A stretch of 64,000 bases of DNA from Desulfovibrio sp. (GTDB lineage: Bacteria > Desulfobacterota > Desulfovibrionia > Desulfovibrionales > Desulfovibrionaceae), in contig JACRDI010000028.1 of assembly GCA_016218665.1 (NCBI GenBank), positions 110,929 through 174,928 on the forward strand, written 5' to 3'. Shown here one piece after another: positions 31,672-38,812 of this stretch. Under the pieces are notes generated by a model. The model had not been told where the DNA came from. It worked only from the letters and a program-made list of their open reading frames with translations, and ran no database searches. The number at the start of each line of letters is the position of its first letter. The first letter of the stretch is position 1. A program made the position numbers and the translations under genes.

Positions 31672-32243
31672 CGCGCCCACCCCCGCACCAGCTCCTGCAG
31701 GCTGTTGCGCTGGGCCACAACGCCCTCGCACCAGCTCACATAGTCCACCCAGTTGGCGAGGGCGTCGGCTATGGATGCGCCTGGCTGTACCCCCGCATCA
31801 GCAGCGGAGGCGGAGGGGTCCTGTCCAGCAGCTCCGCCGGGGCCACCAGCTTGGGGCACACCGGGGGCGGACAAGCGCCGGGCTTCGTTCCACAGCCGTA
31901 CAGCGCCGTCAGGCAGCCCACAATCAGCAGGAATATCACGCGTGACATAGACGATCCTCCCGCGCAGGGTGATGCGCTCGGCCTCGATGGCCCGCTTGGT
32001 GGTGATAAGTTCGGCAGCCAGGGCCCCGGCGCGGGTGGCCTCAGCCTGCTGCTTTATGGCCGCCTCGCGGTAGGCGTCGGCCAGGTTCGTGGCGTATTCG
32101 GCTTTCAGCTCATTGCGCGCGCTGGCGCTGCCGCGCGTCCAGCCCCACCAGCCGCACACGGCGGCGAGGATGAGCGCGGCCACGATGCTGGCCAGGATGG
32201 TGACGGCCTTGGCGTTGCTGGTGGTCGGGATGGCGGGGATCAT
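31668..32243 (-). CDS. Rz-like inner-membrane spanin
   Basis: The 191-residue protein has one N-terminal TM segment at about 14-36 (VTILASIVAALILAAVCGWW) and a periplasmic coiled coil at about 45-90 (YREAAIKQQAEATRAGALAA). The segment IVYVTRDIPADCGLPDGAVR, followed by LWNEARRL, is a hallmark of Rz-type i-spanins. The C-terminal third is Gly/Pro/Ala-rich. A complete o-spanin gene is embedded in another frame (31769-31948). It acts in the last lysis step, disrupting the outer membrane of a Gram-negative host. Confidence 0.82.
   Translation of the reverse strand: MIPAIPTTSNAKAVTILASIVAALILAAVCGWWGWTRGSASARNELKAEYATNLADAYREAAIKQQAEATRAGALAAELITTKRAIEAERITLRGRIVYVTRDIPADCGLPDGAVRLWNEARRLSAPGVPQAGGPGGAAGQDPSASAADAGVQPGASIADALANWVDYVSWCEGVVAQRNSLQELVRGWAR
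31769..31948 (-). CDS. Rz1-like outer-membrane spanin lipoprotein, embedded in Rz
   Basis: This 59-residue gene lies wholly inside the i-spanin gene in another frame. Its product starts MSRVIFLLIVGCLTALYGC, a lipoprotein signal with the lipobox LYGC (Cys19). A short, Pro-rich mature part follows (GACPPPVCPKLVAPAELL, then RTPPPPLLMRGYSQ). A nested, Pro-rich lipoprotein is the classic Rz1 layout. It would pair with the C-terminus of Rz across the periplasm. It is easy to miss because of its length and nesting. Confidence 0.85.
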   Translation of the reverse strand: MSRVIFLLIVGCLTALYGCGTKPGACPPPVCPKLVAPAELLDRTPPPPLLMRGYSQAHP

Positions 32244-32920
32244 CGGGGCACCTCGCTCACGCCGACTCCCGGCCCCCAGGACCGGTACAGCGCTTGGTGC
32301 TTGAGCAGGATCCTGCGCGGGTAGTCGCGGTTTTCCTTAAAAAATTGGGGGGCGCGGCCGGCATTGGCCAGCTCCACATGGCCGAACCAGCGGGCGGGGT
32401 CGAGGCCAAGGGCCTGTGCCTTGGCGCGGTCGCGCGAGATCCAGCCCGGCCCGCCGTTGTAGGCGGCCAGGGCGAAGGCCCAGCGGTCCGCCGGGCTGGC
32501 GGCAGTGAACATGTCCAGGAGCTGGGCGTCGTAGCGACACAGGGCCAGCAGGGCCCAGCGCGGGTCGATCGCGGCGATGGTGCTGGAAACGCCGCCCAGC
32601 TCTGTGGGGTATTTCGCCTGCATGGTGTCCACCGTGGCGGGCGTGAACTGCGCCAGGCCGGCGGCGTACGCGCTGTGCGCCGTGGGAATCCAAGCGCTTT
32701 CCTGGTGCACCTGGGCGGCCAGCACGGCCACCGGGGCGCTCATGCCGAACACGTACCGCGCGCTGCGGATGAGGTCGCGGCGGTAGCGCTCGGCCTGGGG
32801 CGGGGGCGAACCGATGGATGCGGCCTTGGCCGGGCTAAACCACAGGCCGATGACGGCCACGGCGAGCAGCGCCAGCACGAGGAGCGCAAACGCGCGGCGT
32901 TCCGAGGGGTGGAAGCTCAC
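32240..32920 (-). CDS. Lytic transglycosylase endolysin with N-terminal signal-anchor
   Basis: The start is a GTG overlapping the holin stop (GTGA). The 226-residue protein has an N-terminal hydrophobic segment at about 11-28 (FALLVLALLAVAVIGLWF), then an SLT domain. The catalytic Glu lies in AAQVHQESAWIPTAHS (about residue 74), followed by AAGLAQFTPATVDTM and the late motif FALAAYNGGPGW. The weakly hydrophobic, Ala-rich anchor suggests a signal-arrest-release or Sec-exported endolysin. It should cut the host peptidoglycan glycan strands. Confidence 0.85.
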   Translation of the reverse strand: MSFHPSERRAFALLVLALLAVAVIGLWFSPAKAASIGSPPPQAERYRRDLIRSARYVFGMSAPVAVLAAQVHQESAWIPTAHSAYAAGLAQFTPATVDTMQAKYPTELGGVSSTIAAIDPRWALLALCRYDAQLLDMFTAASPADRWAFALAAYNGGPGWISRDRAKAQALGLDPARWFGHVELANAGRAPQFFKENRDYPRRILLKHQALYRSWGPGVGVSEVPR

Positions 32921-33228
32921 AGCGCAACCGCCCCGGCCAAAACGTGGGATCCGATGACGATGGCTCTGCGGAACATGCACCACAGCCAGATGGTGCGGTC
33001 CGCATGATCGCGATACGCGCCCGGTCGGCCATACGGGAAGGCCACCAAGTCGACGACCATGCCAAGGGCGGCATAGCAAGAGAGCAGCCACGCTTTCCAT
33101 GCAGCGACGGAAATGAGCTCCGCGCCGTTGGGCATGAAAAAGAACACGAGCAGGCCCATCAGTAGGGCCAGGCAGCACAGGGCCAGCAGCTGGCCCGGGC
33201 GGGGCATCTTCAGGCGGGAAAGGTTCAT
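32917..33228 (-). CDS. Putative holin
   Basis: The start at 33228 is the best supported (GGGGGAGCAA upstream). The 103-residue protein has three hydrophobic segments: about 14-31 (LLALCCLALLMGLLVFFF), 41-63 (AWKAWLLSCYAALGMVVDLV) and 80-102 (IWLWCMFRRAIVIGSHVLAG). It sits directly before the endolysin with a GTGA overlap. Three TM segments and small size match class I holins. The holin role is inferred from topology and context. Confidence 0.72.
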   Translation of the reverse strand: MNLSRLKMPRPGQLLALCCLALLMGLLVFFFMPNGAELISVAAWKAWLLSCYAALGMVVDLVAFPYGRPGAYRDHADRTIWLWCMFRRAIVIGSHVLAGAVAL

Positions 33229-33461
33229 TTGCTCCCCCTGTCGTTGAGGATTTCTTCCTTCATGTCGTTGGGCATGCTGGAGTGCACGACCAAAGCGCGC
33301 ACCATGCGCAGGATAAGCCGGTGGTCGGCAGCGTCCTTCTCGTGTTCTTCGCGTGTGACGAACTTGGACCCGAAGAGCATGCGGACTGCCACGGCCGTCA
33401 GCATGGAAAGGAACGCGGCTCCGAGACATAGCTCCAGCGGGGTCAAGATCATCTGCTGCAT
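33225..33461 (-). CDS. Small membrane protein of the lysis cassette (holin/antiholin candidate)
   Basis: The 78-residue protein starts at an ATG preceded by GGAAGGC. It has one TM segment at about 8-29 (PLELCLGAAFLSMLTAVAVR), then a charged cytoplasmic helix (FVTREEHEKDAADHRLILRM). It overlaps the holin start by four bases. The one-TM-plus-charged-tail form resembles antiholins or XhlA-like proteins. It is the first gene after the tandem GTATCCC repeat region, and so probably the first of a late transcript. Confidence 0.6.
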   Translation of the reverse strand: MQQMILTPLELCLGAAFLSMLTAVAVRMLFGSKFVTREEHEKDAADHRLILRMVRALVVHSSMPNDMKEEILNDRGSK

Positions 33462-33487
33462 GCCTTCCCTCTGCTCCCCTTGTTTTG

Positions 33488-33521
33488 CCCGGCCCCGGCG
33501 TGGGGTGACGCCAGGGCCGGG
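33488..33521. promoter_or_regulatory. GC-rich hairpin in the lysis leader
   Basis: CCCGGCCCCGGCGT and ACGCCAGGGCCGGG form a 14-bp stem with one mismatch and a six-base loop. There is no U-tract on either strand. It lies between the repeat array (33598-33634) and the first lysis gene, so it would be in the 5' leader of the late mRNA. Confidence 0.5.
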
Positions 33522-33597
33522 CGGCCAGCGTTGACCAAGCGTGGGGCTATGGCCTGACGCCTCAAGGTGTAGCATGGGATTTTGCTGGTATCGGTGC

Positions 33598-33634
33598 GGG
33601 ATACGTCGGGATACATCGGGATACGTGGGGATAC
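33598..33634. repeat. Four GGGATAC repeats with 10-bp period
   Basis: GGGATAC starts at 33598, 33608, 33618 and 33628, separated by GTC, ATC and GTG. A period of one helical turn places every copy on the same DNA face. The array lies just below the terminator at 33635-33667 and about 140 bases upstream of the first lysis gene, so it could be a binding site for a late regulator. Confidence 0.7.
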
Positions 33635-33667
33635 AAAAAAAGCCCTTGACAGCTTTCGCCAAGGGCT
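33635..33667 (-). terminator. Intrinsic terminator (minus strand) after the terminase block
   Basis: The 8-bp stem AGCCCTTG/CAAGGGCT with an 11-base loop is followed on the minus strand by seven Ts. It closes the transcript coming from the terminase and HTH genes, 61 nt past the stop at 33728, and separates them from the lysis and structural genes. Confidence 0.8.
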
Positions 33668-33727
33668 CTTGATCTAGCAACTTACCGCCTACTGACGGTA
33701 AAACTGCGTTACGTGTATCGTATTCTT

Positions 33728-33997
33728 TTACTGTTCTATGGAGGGATTGTCACCATTTGCATGCCGGTCCTTCGCCTCGTCACTCATGGCCTCGAACTCG
33801 CGGAAAAGTTTCCACACGTCTGCGGGTGTCGCACGGACAGAAGCCCTCCCTCCTCTCATTGTCCGGGAAAGGGTTGGAGTCTCGCGCCCAGCATCGAAGC
33901 GCACCAATGCGTACACTGTCGACATGCGCACTCCGAGTAGCTCGCGGATGCCACGATACCCGCGCACAATAGTATGGGCCTGGGGCGCATCGCTCAT
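33728..33997 (-). CDS. Small HTH-like regulator
   Basis: The 89-residue protein has an excisionase/HTH-like stretch at about 12-36 (YRGIRELLGVRMSTVYALVR) and a basic middle (SRTMRGGRASVRATPADVWK). It is the last gene before the terminator and just above the GGGATAC array, so it is a good candidate for a late-gene regulator acting there. That link is inferred. No other domain is visible. Confidence 0.55.
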   Translation of the reverse strand: MSDAPQAHTIVRGYRGIRELLGVRMSTVYALVRFDAGRETPTLSRTMRGGRASVRATPADVWKLFREFEAMSDEAKDRHANGDNPSIEQ

Positions 33998-33999
33998 GC

Positions 34000-34662
34000 C
34001 TAGTACCCCGCCACAGGGTCCGCCGCGCGATGCCGGCTTGCCAGGTTCGCCACACCGGCCTCAGTTGGCGCGTCCAGGTCGATGGCGCCCAGGGCCCACA
34101 GGAAGGCGGCCACGACGGGGAAGTTCTCCACCGGCCGCGAGAAGTCTTGCAGCTGCCGGGAGTTGTACTCCCTGGCCACCATGGAGCGCTCGCCGTAGAA
34201 CAGCGTCTTGATGCTCCGCGTGCGACGCTCCATGAGGCGATGGTACGCCGCGAAGTCCCGGCTGCCGTTCATGGCCGGGGGCATGCCCAGGTCAAGCTGG
34301 GGCAGGCGCAGGCGGGCCCTGCCGTCGTTGTAGTCGAAGGCCAGCTGCATCTCTGGCGCGGAAAGGTCCGTCATCAGGGCGCGGCAGTGGAGCGTCTCGG
34401 CCCAGTGGCTCGCCTTGCGCAGGAGTTGGCCGGGGTCGGCGTCGGCGAACTCCGCAGCGACCTCGACCCGGCGCATGTCCTGCCCCGGCTGCGGGTGCAG
34501 GTGCTCCACAAGCGCCACAAGCGCGCCGGGCCGGTTGCCGCGCGGCCAGGCCAGGCCGCCCACCACGCGGCGGTACAGGGCCTTGCTCTCCGCGTTGCGC
34601 CACAGCAGCGCGCCCAGCGCGTCGCGCTGAGTCTCAATCTTCTGGATGTGCAGCGTTTCCAT
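34000..34662 (-). CDS. Conserved-looking phage protein beside terminase, function unknown
   Basis: The 220-residue protein starts METLHIQKIETQRDALGALL and is mixed alpha/beta, with CRALMTDLSAPEMQLAFDYN and ARLRLPQLDLGMPPAMNG in the middle and SRPVENFPVVAAFLWALGAI near the end. No metal or nucleotide motif is visible. It lies between terminase and the small HTH gene. The sequence looks like a real protein (balanced composition, RBS GGAGGCGGAC upstream), but no family is recognised. Confidence 0.55.
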   Translation of the reverse strand: METLHIQKIETQRDALGALLWRNAESKALYRRVVGGLAWPRGNRPGALVALVEHLHPQPGQDMRRVEVAAEFADADPGQLLRKASHWAETLHCRALMTDLSAPEMQLAFDYNDGRARLRLPQLDLGMPPAMNGSRDFAAYHRLMERRTRSIKTLFYGERSMVAREYNSRQLQDFSRPVENFPVVAAFLWALGAIDLDAPTEAGVANLASRHRAADPVAGY

Positions 34663-34671
34663 GTCCGCCTC

Positions 34672-36168
34672 CTAGCGCATGTCCAGCCCTGCGGTGAGGG
34701 AGGAGCCGTTCTTGAACCAATCCAGGGCCATGGTCATCACGTCGGTCTGGTCCTTGTACTTGCCGTGGGGGAAGTGCGTCACCTCGTCCTTGAAGGTGTC
34801 CAGCCAGGTGGCGTTGGCGGGCAGCCAGACGTTGCCGCCCTTGACGGTGGACGCCTGGGCCCGCGCCCGCGTCTCCTTGCCGGCCGACCCGACCTCGTAA
34901 GGGACCACTGGCACCAGCGTGTCGCCTTGCAGATCCTGGATGACGCTGATGCCGGAGGACTTGTTCTCGACCACGACGGCATCGCAGAGTCCGGCCTCGT
35001 AGTCGTCCTTGATGCGCTGCTTGAGCGTGGGATAGCCCATGCGCTCGCGCAGCACGTGGATGAGGTAGTAGCCGTTGTGGGCCTCTCCCCAGCGCTCGCG
35101 CACGGAGTAGGCCGCGCCGTCGCTGGTGCTCTGCGCGGTGTCCCAGAAGTCCACCACGCGCTCGAAGCTCGGCAACTCGGAGTAGAGCTGGAACCACTCC
35201 CACTTGAAGATGTCGCCGCCGGGCGGAGTCGGCTCCTGCTGGTACTGACCCTGGTACTCGCTTTCCAGCATGCCCCCCTTGATGCGCTCCAGCTCATCGC
35301 GGCCGAACTGCTCCGGCCAGAGCAACTCGCCCTTTTCGGTGCGGGGATCGACGAAGCCCAGGGGCGTGCGCGCGTAGACCTTGCCCTCATACTCAGCCGG
35401 CAGGCACAGGTGCACCCAGTCATCCTCTCGCTCCAGCACGTCGCCGCACAGGTCGGCCTGGTGGACGCGCTGGGCCACGATGATGAAGCAGCCTTGCTTG
35501 GGGTTGTTCAGACGGCTGGGAATGGAGTTGCGCCACCATTCCAGCGCGCCCAGGCGCTTCTTGTCCCTGTCGCCGCTCACGTCCTTCACGTTGTGCGGGT
35601 CGTCGCAAATCACATAGTCGCCGCCTTCACCCGTGGTCCGACCCGCCACGGAGGAGGCGAAGCGGCTGCCCGTGGCCGTGTTCTCGAACTTGGACTTTTC
35701 GTTCTGGTCCGTCTTGATGACAACCCGGCTGCCCCAGCGGTCGCGGTAGGCTGCGCTCTCGATGATGTCGCGCGCCTTCTGCGAGTCGCGGCGGGAGAGG
35801 CCCAGGTCGTACGAGGCGTAGAAGAAGCGGCGGATGGGCGCCCAGGTCCACACCCACGGCGTCAGACAGGCCGAAACCTCGATACTCTTCATGTGGCGCG
35901 GCGGCATGTTGATGAGCAGCTTGCGGATCTCGAAGCGCATTGCCGCCTCAAGGTGCTCGGCGATGGCCCCCAGGTGCCAGCCGTCGACGAAGGTCCGTCC
36001 GGGCTCAAGCACCGGCCAGCCATACTGGCGGATGAAATCCATGTACGAGAGTTCCGGCCTGGTCACGAGCTGCTCGGCCGAGGCAGCCGGGAGCTGCTCG
36101 CGCAGGTCCACCATGAAACGCGACAGGAGATTGCCGGATGCGGGCGAGGAACGGCGCGGGGGGCTCAT
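34672..36168 (-). CDS. terL: Terminase large subunit
   Basis: The ATG at 36168 is preferred over an upstream TTG. The 498-residue protein has the ATPase domain with Walker A-like MPPRHMKS (88-95), Walker B DYVICDDP (184-191) and coupling region QGCFIIVAQRVHQADLCGDV. The C-terminal RNase H-like nuclease has VVDFWDTAQSTSDGAAYSV, CDAVVVENKSSG and a final DQTDVMTMALDWF. It packages DNA through the portal. No host gene interrupts it. Confidence 0.9.
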   Translation of the reverse strand: MSPPRRSSPASGNLLSRFMVDLREQLPAASAEQLVTRPELSYMDFIRQYGWPVLEPGRTFVDGWHLGAIAEHLEAAMRFEIRKLLINMPPRHMKSIEVSACLTPWVWTWAPIRRFFYASYDLGLSRRDSQKARDIIESAAYRDRWGSRVVIKTDQNEKSKFENTATGSRFASSVAGRTTGEGGDYVICDDPHNVKDVSGDRDKKRLGALEWWRNSIPSRLNNPKQGCFIIVAQRVHQADLCGDVLEREDDWVHLCLPAEYEGKVYARTPLGFVDPRTEKGELLWPEQFGRDELERIKGGMLESEYQGQYQQEPTPPGGDIFKWEWFQLYSELPSFERVVDFWDTAQSTSDGAAYSVRERWGEAHNGYYLIHVLRERMGYPTLKQRIKDDYEAGLCDAVVVENKSSGISVIQDLQGDTLVPVVPYEVGSAGKETRARAQASTVKGGNVWLPANATWLDTFKDEVTHFPHGKYKDQTDVMTMALDWFKNGSSLTAGLDMR

Positions 36169-36223
36169 GCCTGGCCCCCGTCGCAAAACGCGCCCAGGGC
36201 CGCCCTGGGGCCCTTTCTGCGGG

Positions 36224-36838
36224 CTACAGCCCGCGCGAGGTGATGAAGCGGGAAAGCGTGCTGGGGGCGACGTCCACGATGCGCGCCAGGGAGGCCTTGC
36301 TCACGCCCTTGCCCAGCAGCTGCCGGATCTCCGCTTCCCTGCCGTCCAGGCAGGACTTGCCCGTGCTGCCCTTGGGCCGCCCAAGCTGCTTGCCCTCGGC
36401 CCTGGCGCGCTCCAGGCCGGCCCGCGTGCGCGCGCTCAACAGGTCGCGCTCCACCTCGGCCAGCAGGCCGAAGAGCCCCACCAGCACCTTGCTCTGCAAG
36501 TCCCTGGTGCCCGCGCCGTTCGCCTCCACGCGGATGCCCTCCTTGAGCGTCCGCAGCCCGACCCCGGAGGCCGCCAGCCGATCCACGGTCTGCACAACCT
36601 CGCCCAAGGACCGGCCCAGCCGCGAAAGCTCGGCCACCACGAGCACGTCTCCCGGCTTCAAGCTTTCGGCCAGGTCGTCCAGTCCGCGTTCCTTGGCGCT
36701 GCGCCGCGAGCTCATCTCGCGTTCCACCCAGTCGGCGATCTGCACCCCTTCCCGGTTTGCCCAGCTCAAAAGCTCCAGCCGCTGATTCTGTACGTCCTGC
36801 TTTTCCGTGCTCACTCGCAGGTAGGCGATAATGGCCAT
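36224..36838 (-). CDS. Serine recombinase (resolvase/invertase type)
   Basis: The ATG at 36838 (GGGGG five bases upstream) gives 204 residues. The resolvase domain has the catalytic Ser in IIAYLRVSTEKQ, then LVVAELSRLGRSLGEVVQTV and LLAEVERDLLSARTRAGLER. The C-terminal HTH is LLGKGVSKASLARIVDVAPS. It resembles Pin/Hin invertases and Tn3 resolvases. It lies between the terminase subunits, which is unusual. No clear invertible segment with inverted repeats was found near the tail fiber. A dyad upstream (36863-36885) could be its operator or res-like site. Confidence 0.85.
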   Translation of the reverse strand: MAIIAYLRVSTEKQDVQNQRLELLSWANREGVQIADWVEREMSSRRSAKERGLDDLAESLKPGDVLVVAELSRLGRSLGEVVQTVDRLAASGVGLRTLKEGIRVEANGAGTRDLQSKVLVGLFGLLAEVERDLLSARTRAGLERARAEGKQLGRPKGSTGKSCLDGREAEIRQLLGKGVSKASLARIVDVAPSTLSRFITSRGL

Positions 36839-36862
36839 GCGCACCCCCGTTTTTCAGGCCTG

Positions 36863-36885
36863 TTGCGCGAAAACATATCGCGCAA
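36863..36885. promoter_or_regulatory. Dyad upstream of the serine recombinase
   Basis: TTGCGCGA and TCGCGCAA form a perfect 8-bp inverted repeat with a seven-base centre, 24 bases before the recombinase ATG. Related TGCGCAAAA and TGCGCGAAA words recur at about 36904 and 36975 in this AT-rich 140-nt spacer. It may be an operator or a recombinase site. Confidence 0.45.
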
Positions 36886-36985
36886 GTTTTTTCTGCCTCA
36901 TTCTGTGCGCAAAAGCAATAGTTTTCTGCGTTCATTGTGTCGCTCGTAATCGTTCGTTTTGATGTTGCTATATTCGTGCGCGAAA

Positions 36986-37642
36986 CTACATTTGACGCGC
37001 CGGGGCCGCGCCGCTGCCAGAAAAATCCAAAGTCTCTCGGAAAGCCTGCTGCCGGTCCAGCCTCGCCATGATGCGTTGCTGCACCTCGGGCGATGCCGCC
37101 TTGATCTCCTCCAGCACGACCTCCTGGAACTCCTGCACGCGCTTGAGGTTGAACACGTCTTTTTGTATTTCGTGAACAAATTCAAGCTGCTTACGACTTT
37201 CCCCCAACAAAGCCACGGCCATCTGCCCCACGCTGCCCTTCGCGCCCACCAAGCGCCGCAGCCTGTTCTTCGCCTCGATGACCTCAGGCGCGTACTCGTT
37301 CGGGGCGAACACCACCAAGCCGCACAGATCCAGCAGCTTCTGCGCCTGCTCCGCCAGGGCCACAAGGCGCTCGCCGCTCAGGAGCTTCACTTCCAGCAGC
37401 TGCGTGCCCGCCTTGCTCGTGGCCACGCTGCGGTCAACGAATTTTTGCAGCCGCTTGAGCTTCTTCGACACCGCCGCGCCGCTGACCGCGAAAAATTCAG
37501 CGAGCTGGACGCCCTTGCTGACGCCGCGCTCTATCAGCGCCACCATCACGGCCTCGTCGATGGCCCCGGACCGCCGTGAAGGGTGGTTGGCCAGGTCGCC
37601 AAACAGCGCATCGAGGCTGACGCCCATTTCGATCTCGCCCAT
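36986..37642 (-). CDS. Candidate terminase small subunit
   Basis: The ATG at 37642 is preceded by GGAGG five bases upstream; a GTG at 37654 is less likely. The 218-residue protein has an N-terminal HTH at about 30-65 (VALIERGVSKGVQLAEFFAV, then SGAAVSKKLKRLQKF) and a long helical/coiled-coil C-terminal half (FVHEIQKDVFNLKRVQEFQE). HTH plus oligomerising helix, placed upstream of terL, fits a small terminase that recognises the packaging site. The serine recombinase lies between them. The role is inferred. Confidence 0.6.
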   Translation of the reverse strand: MGEIEMGVSLDALFGDLANHPSRRSGAIDEAVMVALIERGVSKGVQLAEFFAVSGAAVSKKLKRLQKFVDRSVATSKAGTQLLEVKLLSGERLVALAEQAQKLLDLCGLVVFAPNEYAPEVIEAKNRLRRLVGAKGSVGQMAVALLGESRKQLEFVHEIQKDVFNLKRVQEFQEVVLEEIKAASPEVQQRIMARLDRQQAFRETLDFSGSGAAPARQM

Positions 37643-37662
37643 GTGAACCTCCACTTTCCGAG

Positions 37663-37734
37663 CTTAACCGCCCGGCTTAACTCTTGTTTACCCTGTCTTG
37701 TGCTCTCATCTGGAAATCTTAACCGCTGCTTAAC
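37663..37734. repeat. Four GTTAAG (CTTAAC) direct repeats upstream of the small-terminase candidate
   Basis: CTTAAC occurs at 37663, 37676, 37718 and 37729, in two pairs with 13- and 11-bp spacing, filling the spacer between the replication and small-terminase genes. The arrangement suggests a repressor or activator array, a packaging-site element or an origin iteron. Nothing else is recognised in this spacer. Confidence 0.6.
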
Positions 37735-37755
37735 TTTATCCCCGGCTTTTGCGGT

Positions 37756-38631
37756 TCAGGCGTGAACCGCAGCCCCGTCCGCTTGCTGAGCCTGGAGCAT
37801 CGCCTCAAACTCCTCCTCGCTCATGGTCGTCCGTTTGGCCGGGCCTCCTTCGGCTCGCGGCGGGTAGTGCCCGGCCAGCAGCTTGTCCAGATTCCCGCCC
37901 GTCACCAGCCACCCCAGGCTTGCGCGCCAGTCCCCGTTTTCGCCCATCAGGTGCGGGCTCTGGCGGATCTGTTCGAAGCGCGCGCGCCACCACGCCAGGT
38001 CCGCGCGTTCAGGGCTTGCTGTCCTGGCCCGGTCGATGTCCTTGCGGAGCTTGGCGGTCACCTCGCTCGGCTGCGGCAGTTCGGGCAGCACCTCGCGGTA
38101 CAGCTCCACCACTTTCACGGCCTCTTCCTCGCCCCCCTGTGGGGGGGGAGGGGGGGATTTAAAGGCATTGGTATTGGTATTGGAGCATTGCTTCGGCTTT
38201 GCCGCTGCTTTGCCACGGCTTTGCCGCTGTTCTTCCGCGCGCTTCCGCCTGTTTTCCCATGATTTTTCTGCCTTGCGGCGCGCTTCTTCGCTGCGCTCCT
38301 GGGCCTTGGCCGCGTGGGGCTGCTCTTCCGCCCAGTTCGGCAGGAAGTAGGTTCCGTCCTCATCGAGCGCGAGGAATTCAAACGAAACCAAATCGTCAAT
38401 AAATTCCTTACGGTCCGGGGCGATGTTGCCCACGTCGAGGATGTCCTCACGCGTCATTTTTTCGAGGCGGCCGGTGGTCGGGCAATTCCCAGCGACCCAG
38501 CTCCACAGCATCAGCACGGCCAGCGTGCCCTCCGCGCCGTGGGCGCGGTACAGGCGGCGGAAGCGCAGTTCCGTGTGAAAATCACGCGGAAGCCTCAAGT
38601 CCTGGACAAAATTCCCTAATTGCCTCGCCAT
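37756..38631 (-). CDS. Phage replication initiator (O/DnaD-like)
   Basis: The 291-residue protein has an N-terminal winged-helix region at about 12-110: FHTELRFRRLYRAHGAEGTL, then MLWSWVAGNCPTTGRLEKMT and EDGTYFLPNWAEEQ. A basic linker follows with NTNTNAFKSPPPPPQGG. The C-terminal half includes LAWWRARFEQIRQSPHLMGE, then WRASLGWLVTGGNLDKLLAG, the DnaD/lambda-O-like end that recruits helicase. Together with the DnaB-like gene it forms the replication module. Two G-runs (38141-38148, 38150-38156) encode the proline tract. Confidence 0.72.
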   Translation of the reverse strand: MARQLGNFVQDLRLPRDFHTELRFRRLYRAHGAEGTLAVLMLWSWVAGNCPTTGRLEKMTREDILDVGNIAPDRKEFIDDLVSFEFLALDEDGTYFLPNWAEEQPHAAKAQERSEEARRKAEKSWENRRKRAEEQRQSRGKAAAKPKQCSNTNTNAFKSPPPPPQGGEEEAVKVVELYREVLPELPQPSEVTAKLRKDIDRARTASPERADLAWWRARFEQIRQSPHLMGENGDWRASLGWLVTGGNLDKLLAGHYPPRAEGGPAKRTTMSEEEFEAMLQAQQADGAAVHA

Positions 38632-38812
38632 GCGGATTGTTCTCCCTGGTCAGTCAGTCCATTCGCCCCAGAAGCCAAACCCCGAGCCGTGAGAAAATTT
38701 TTCATGCCGCGCGCGTGTCGGTCGTGTCGCCTGCATGTGCTGATTTCTTGCGCTGCTTCGCCTCGGCAATGCTGGTGCATTGCCTCTGCATAATTGCATG
38801 TTATTGCTGTGT

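Noticed and set aside
33598..33634. CRISPR-like array
   Set aside because: The 10-bp period and 7-bp unit are far too short for CRISPR repeats and spacers, and no cas genes are present. No CRISPR array was found elsewhere.
36224..36838. Serine recombinase as the phage integrase
   Set aside because: The att core lies in a tRNA 3' end beside a complete tyrosine recombinase, the usual arrangement; the serine enzyme is resolvase-sized and lacks the long C-terminus of large serine integrases.
36165..36935. Minus-strand frame starting MNAENYCFCAQNEAEKTCAI, Cys-rich at the start
   Set aside because: The Cys cluster is attractive, but the frame has no clear RBS and runs for over 200 codons as a shadow of the serine recombinase; the cluster lies in the AT-rich spacer and is probably chance.
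38632..38812. Short minus-strand frames between the methyltransferase and the replication gene
   Set aside because: Two overlapping frames of about 50 codons exist, but neither has both a good RBS and sensible composition; not annotated.
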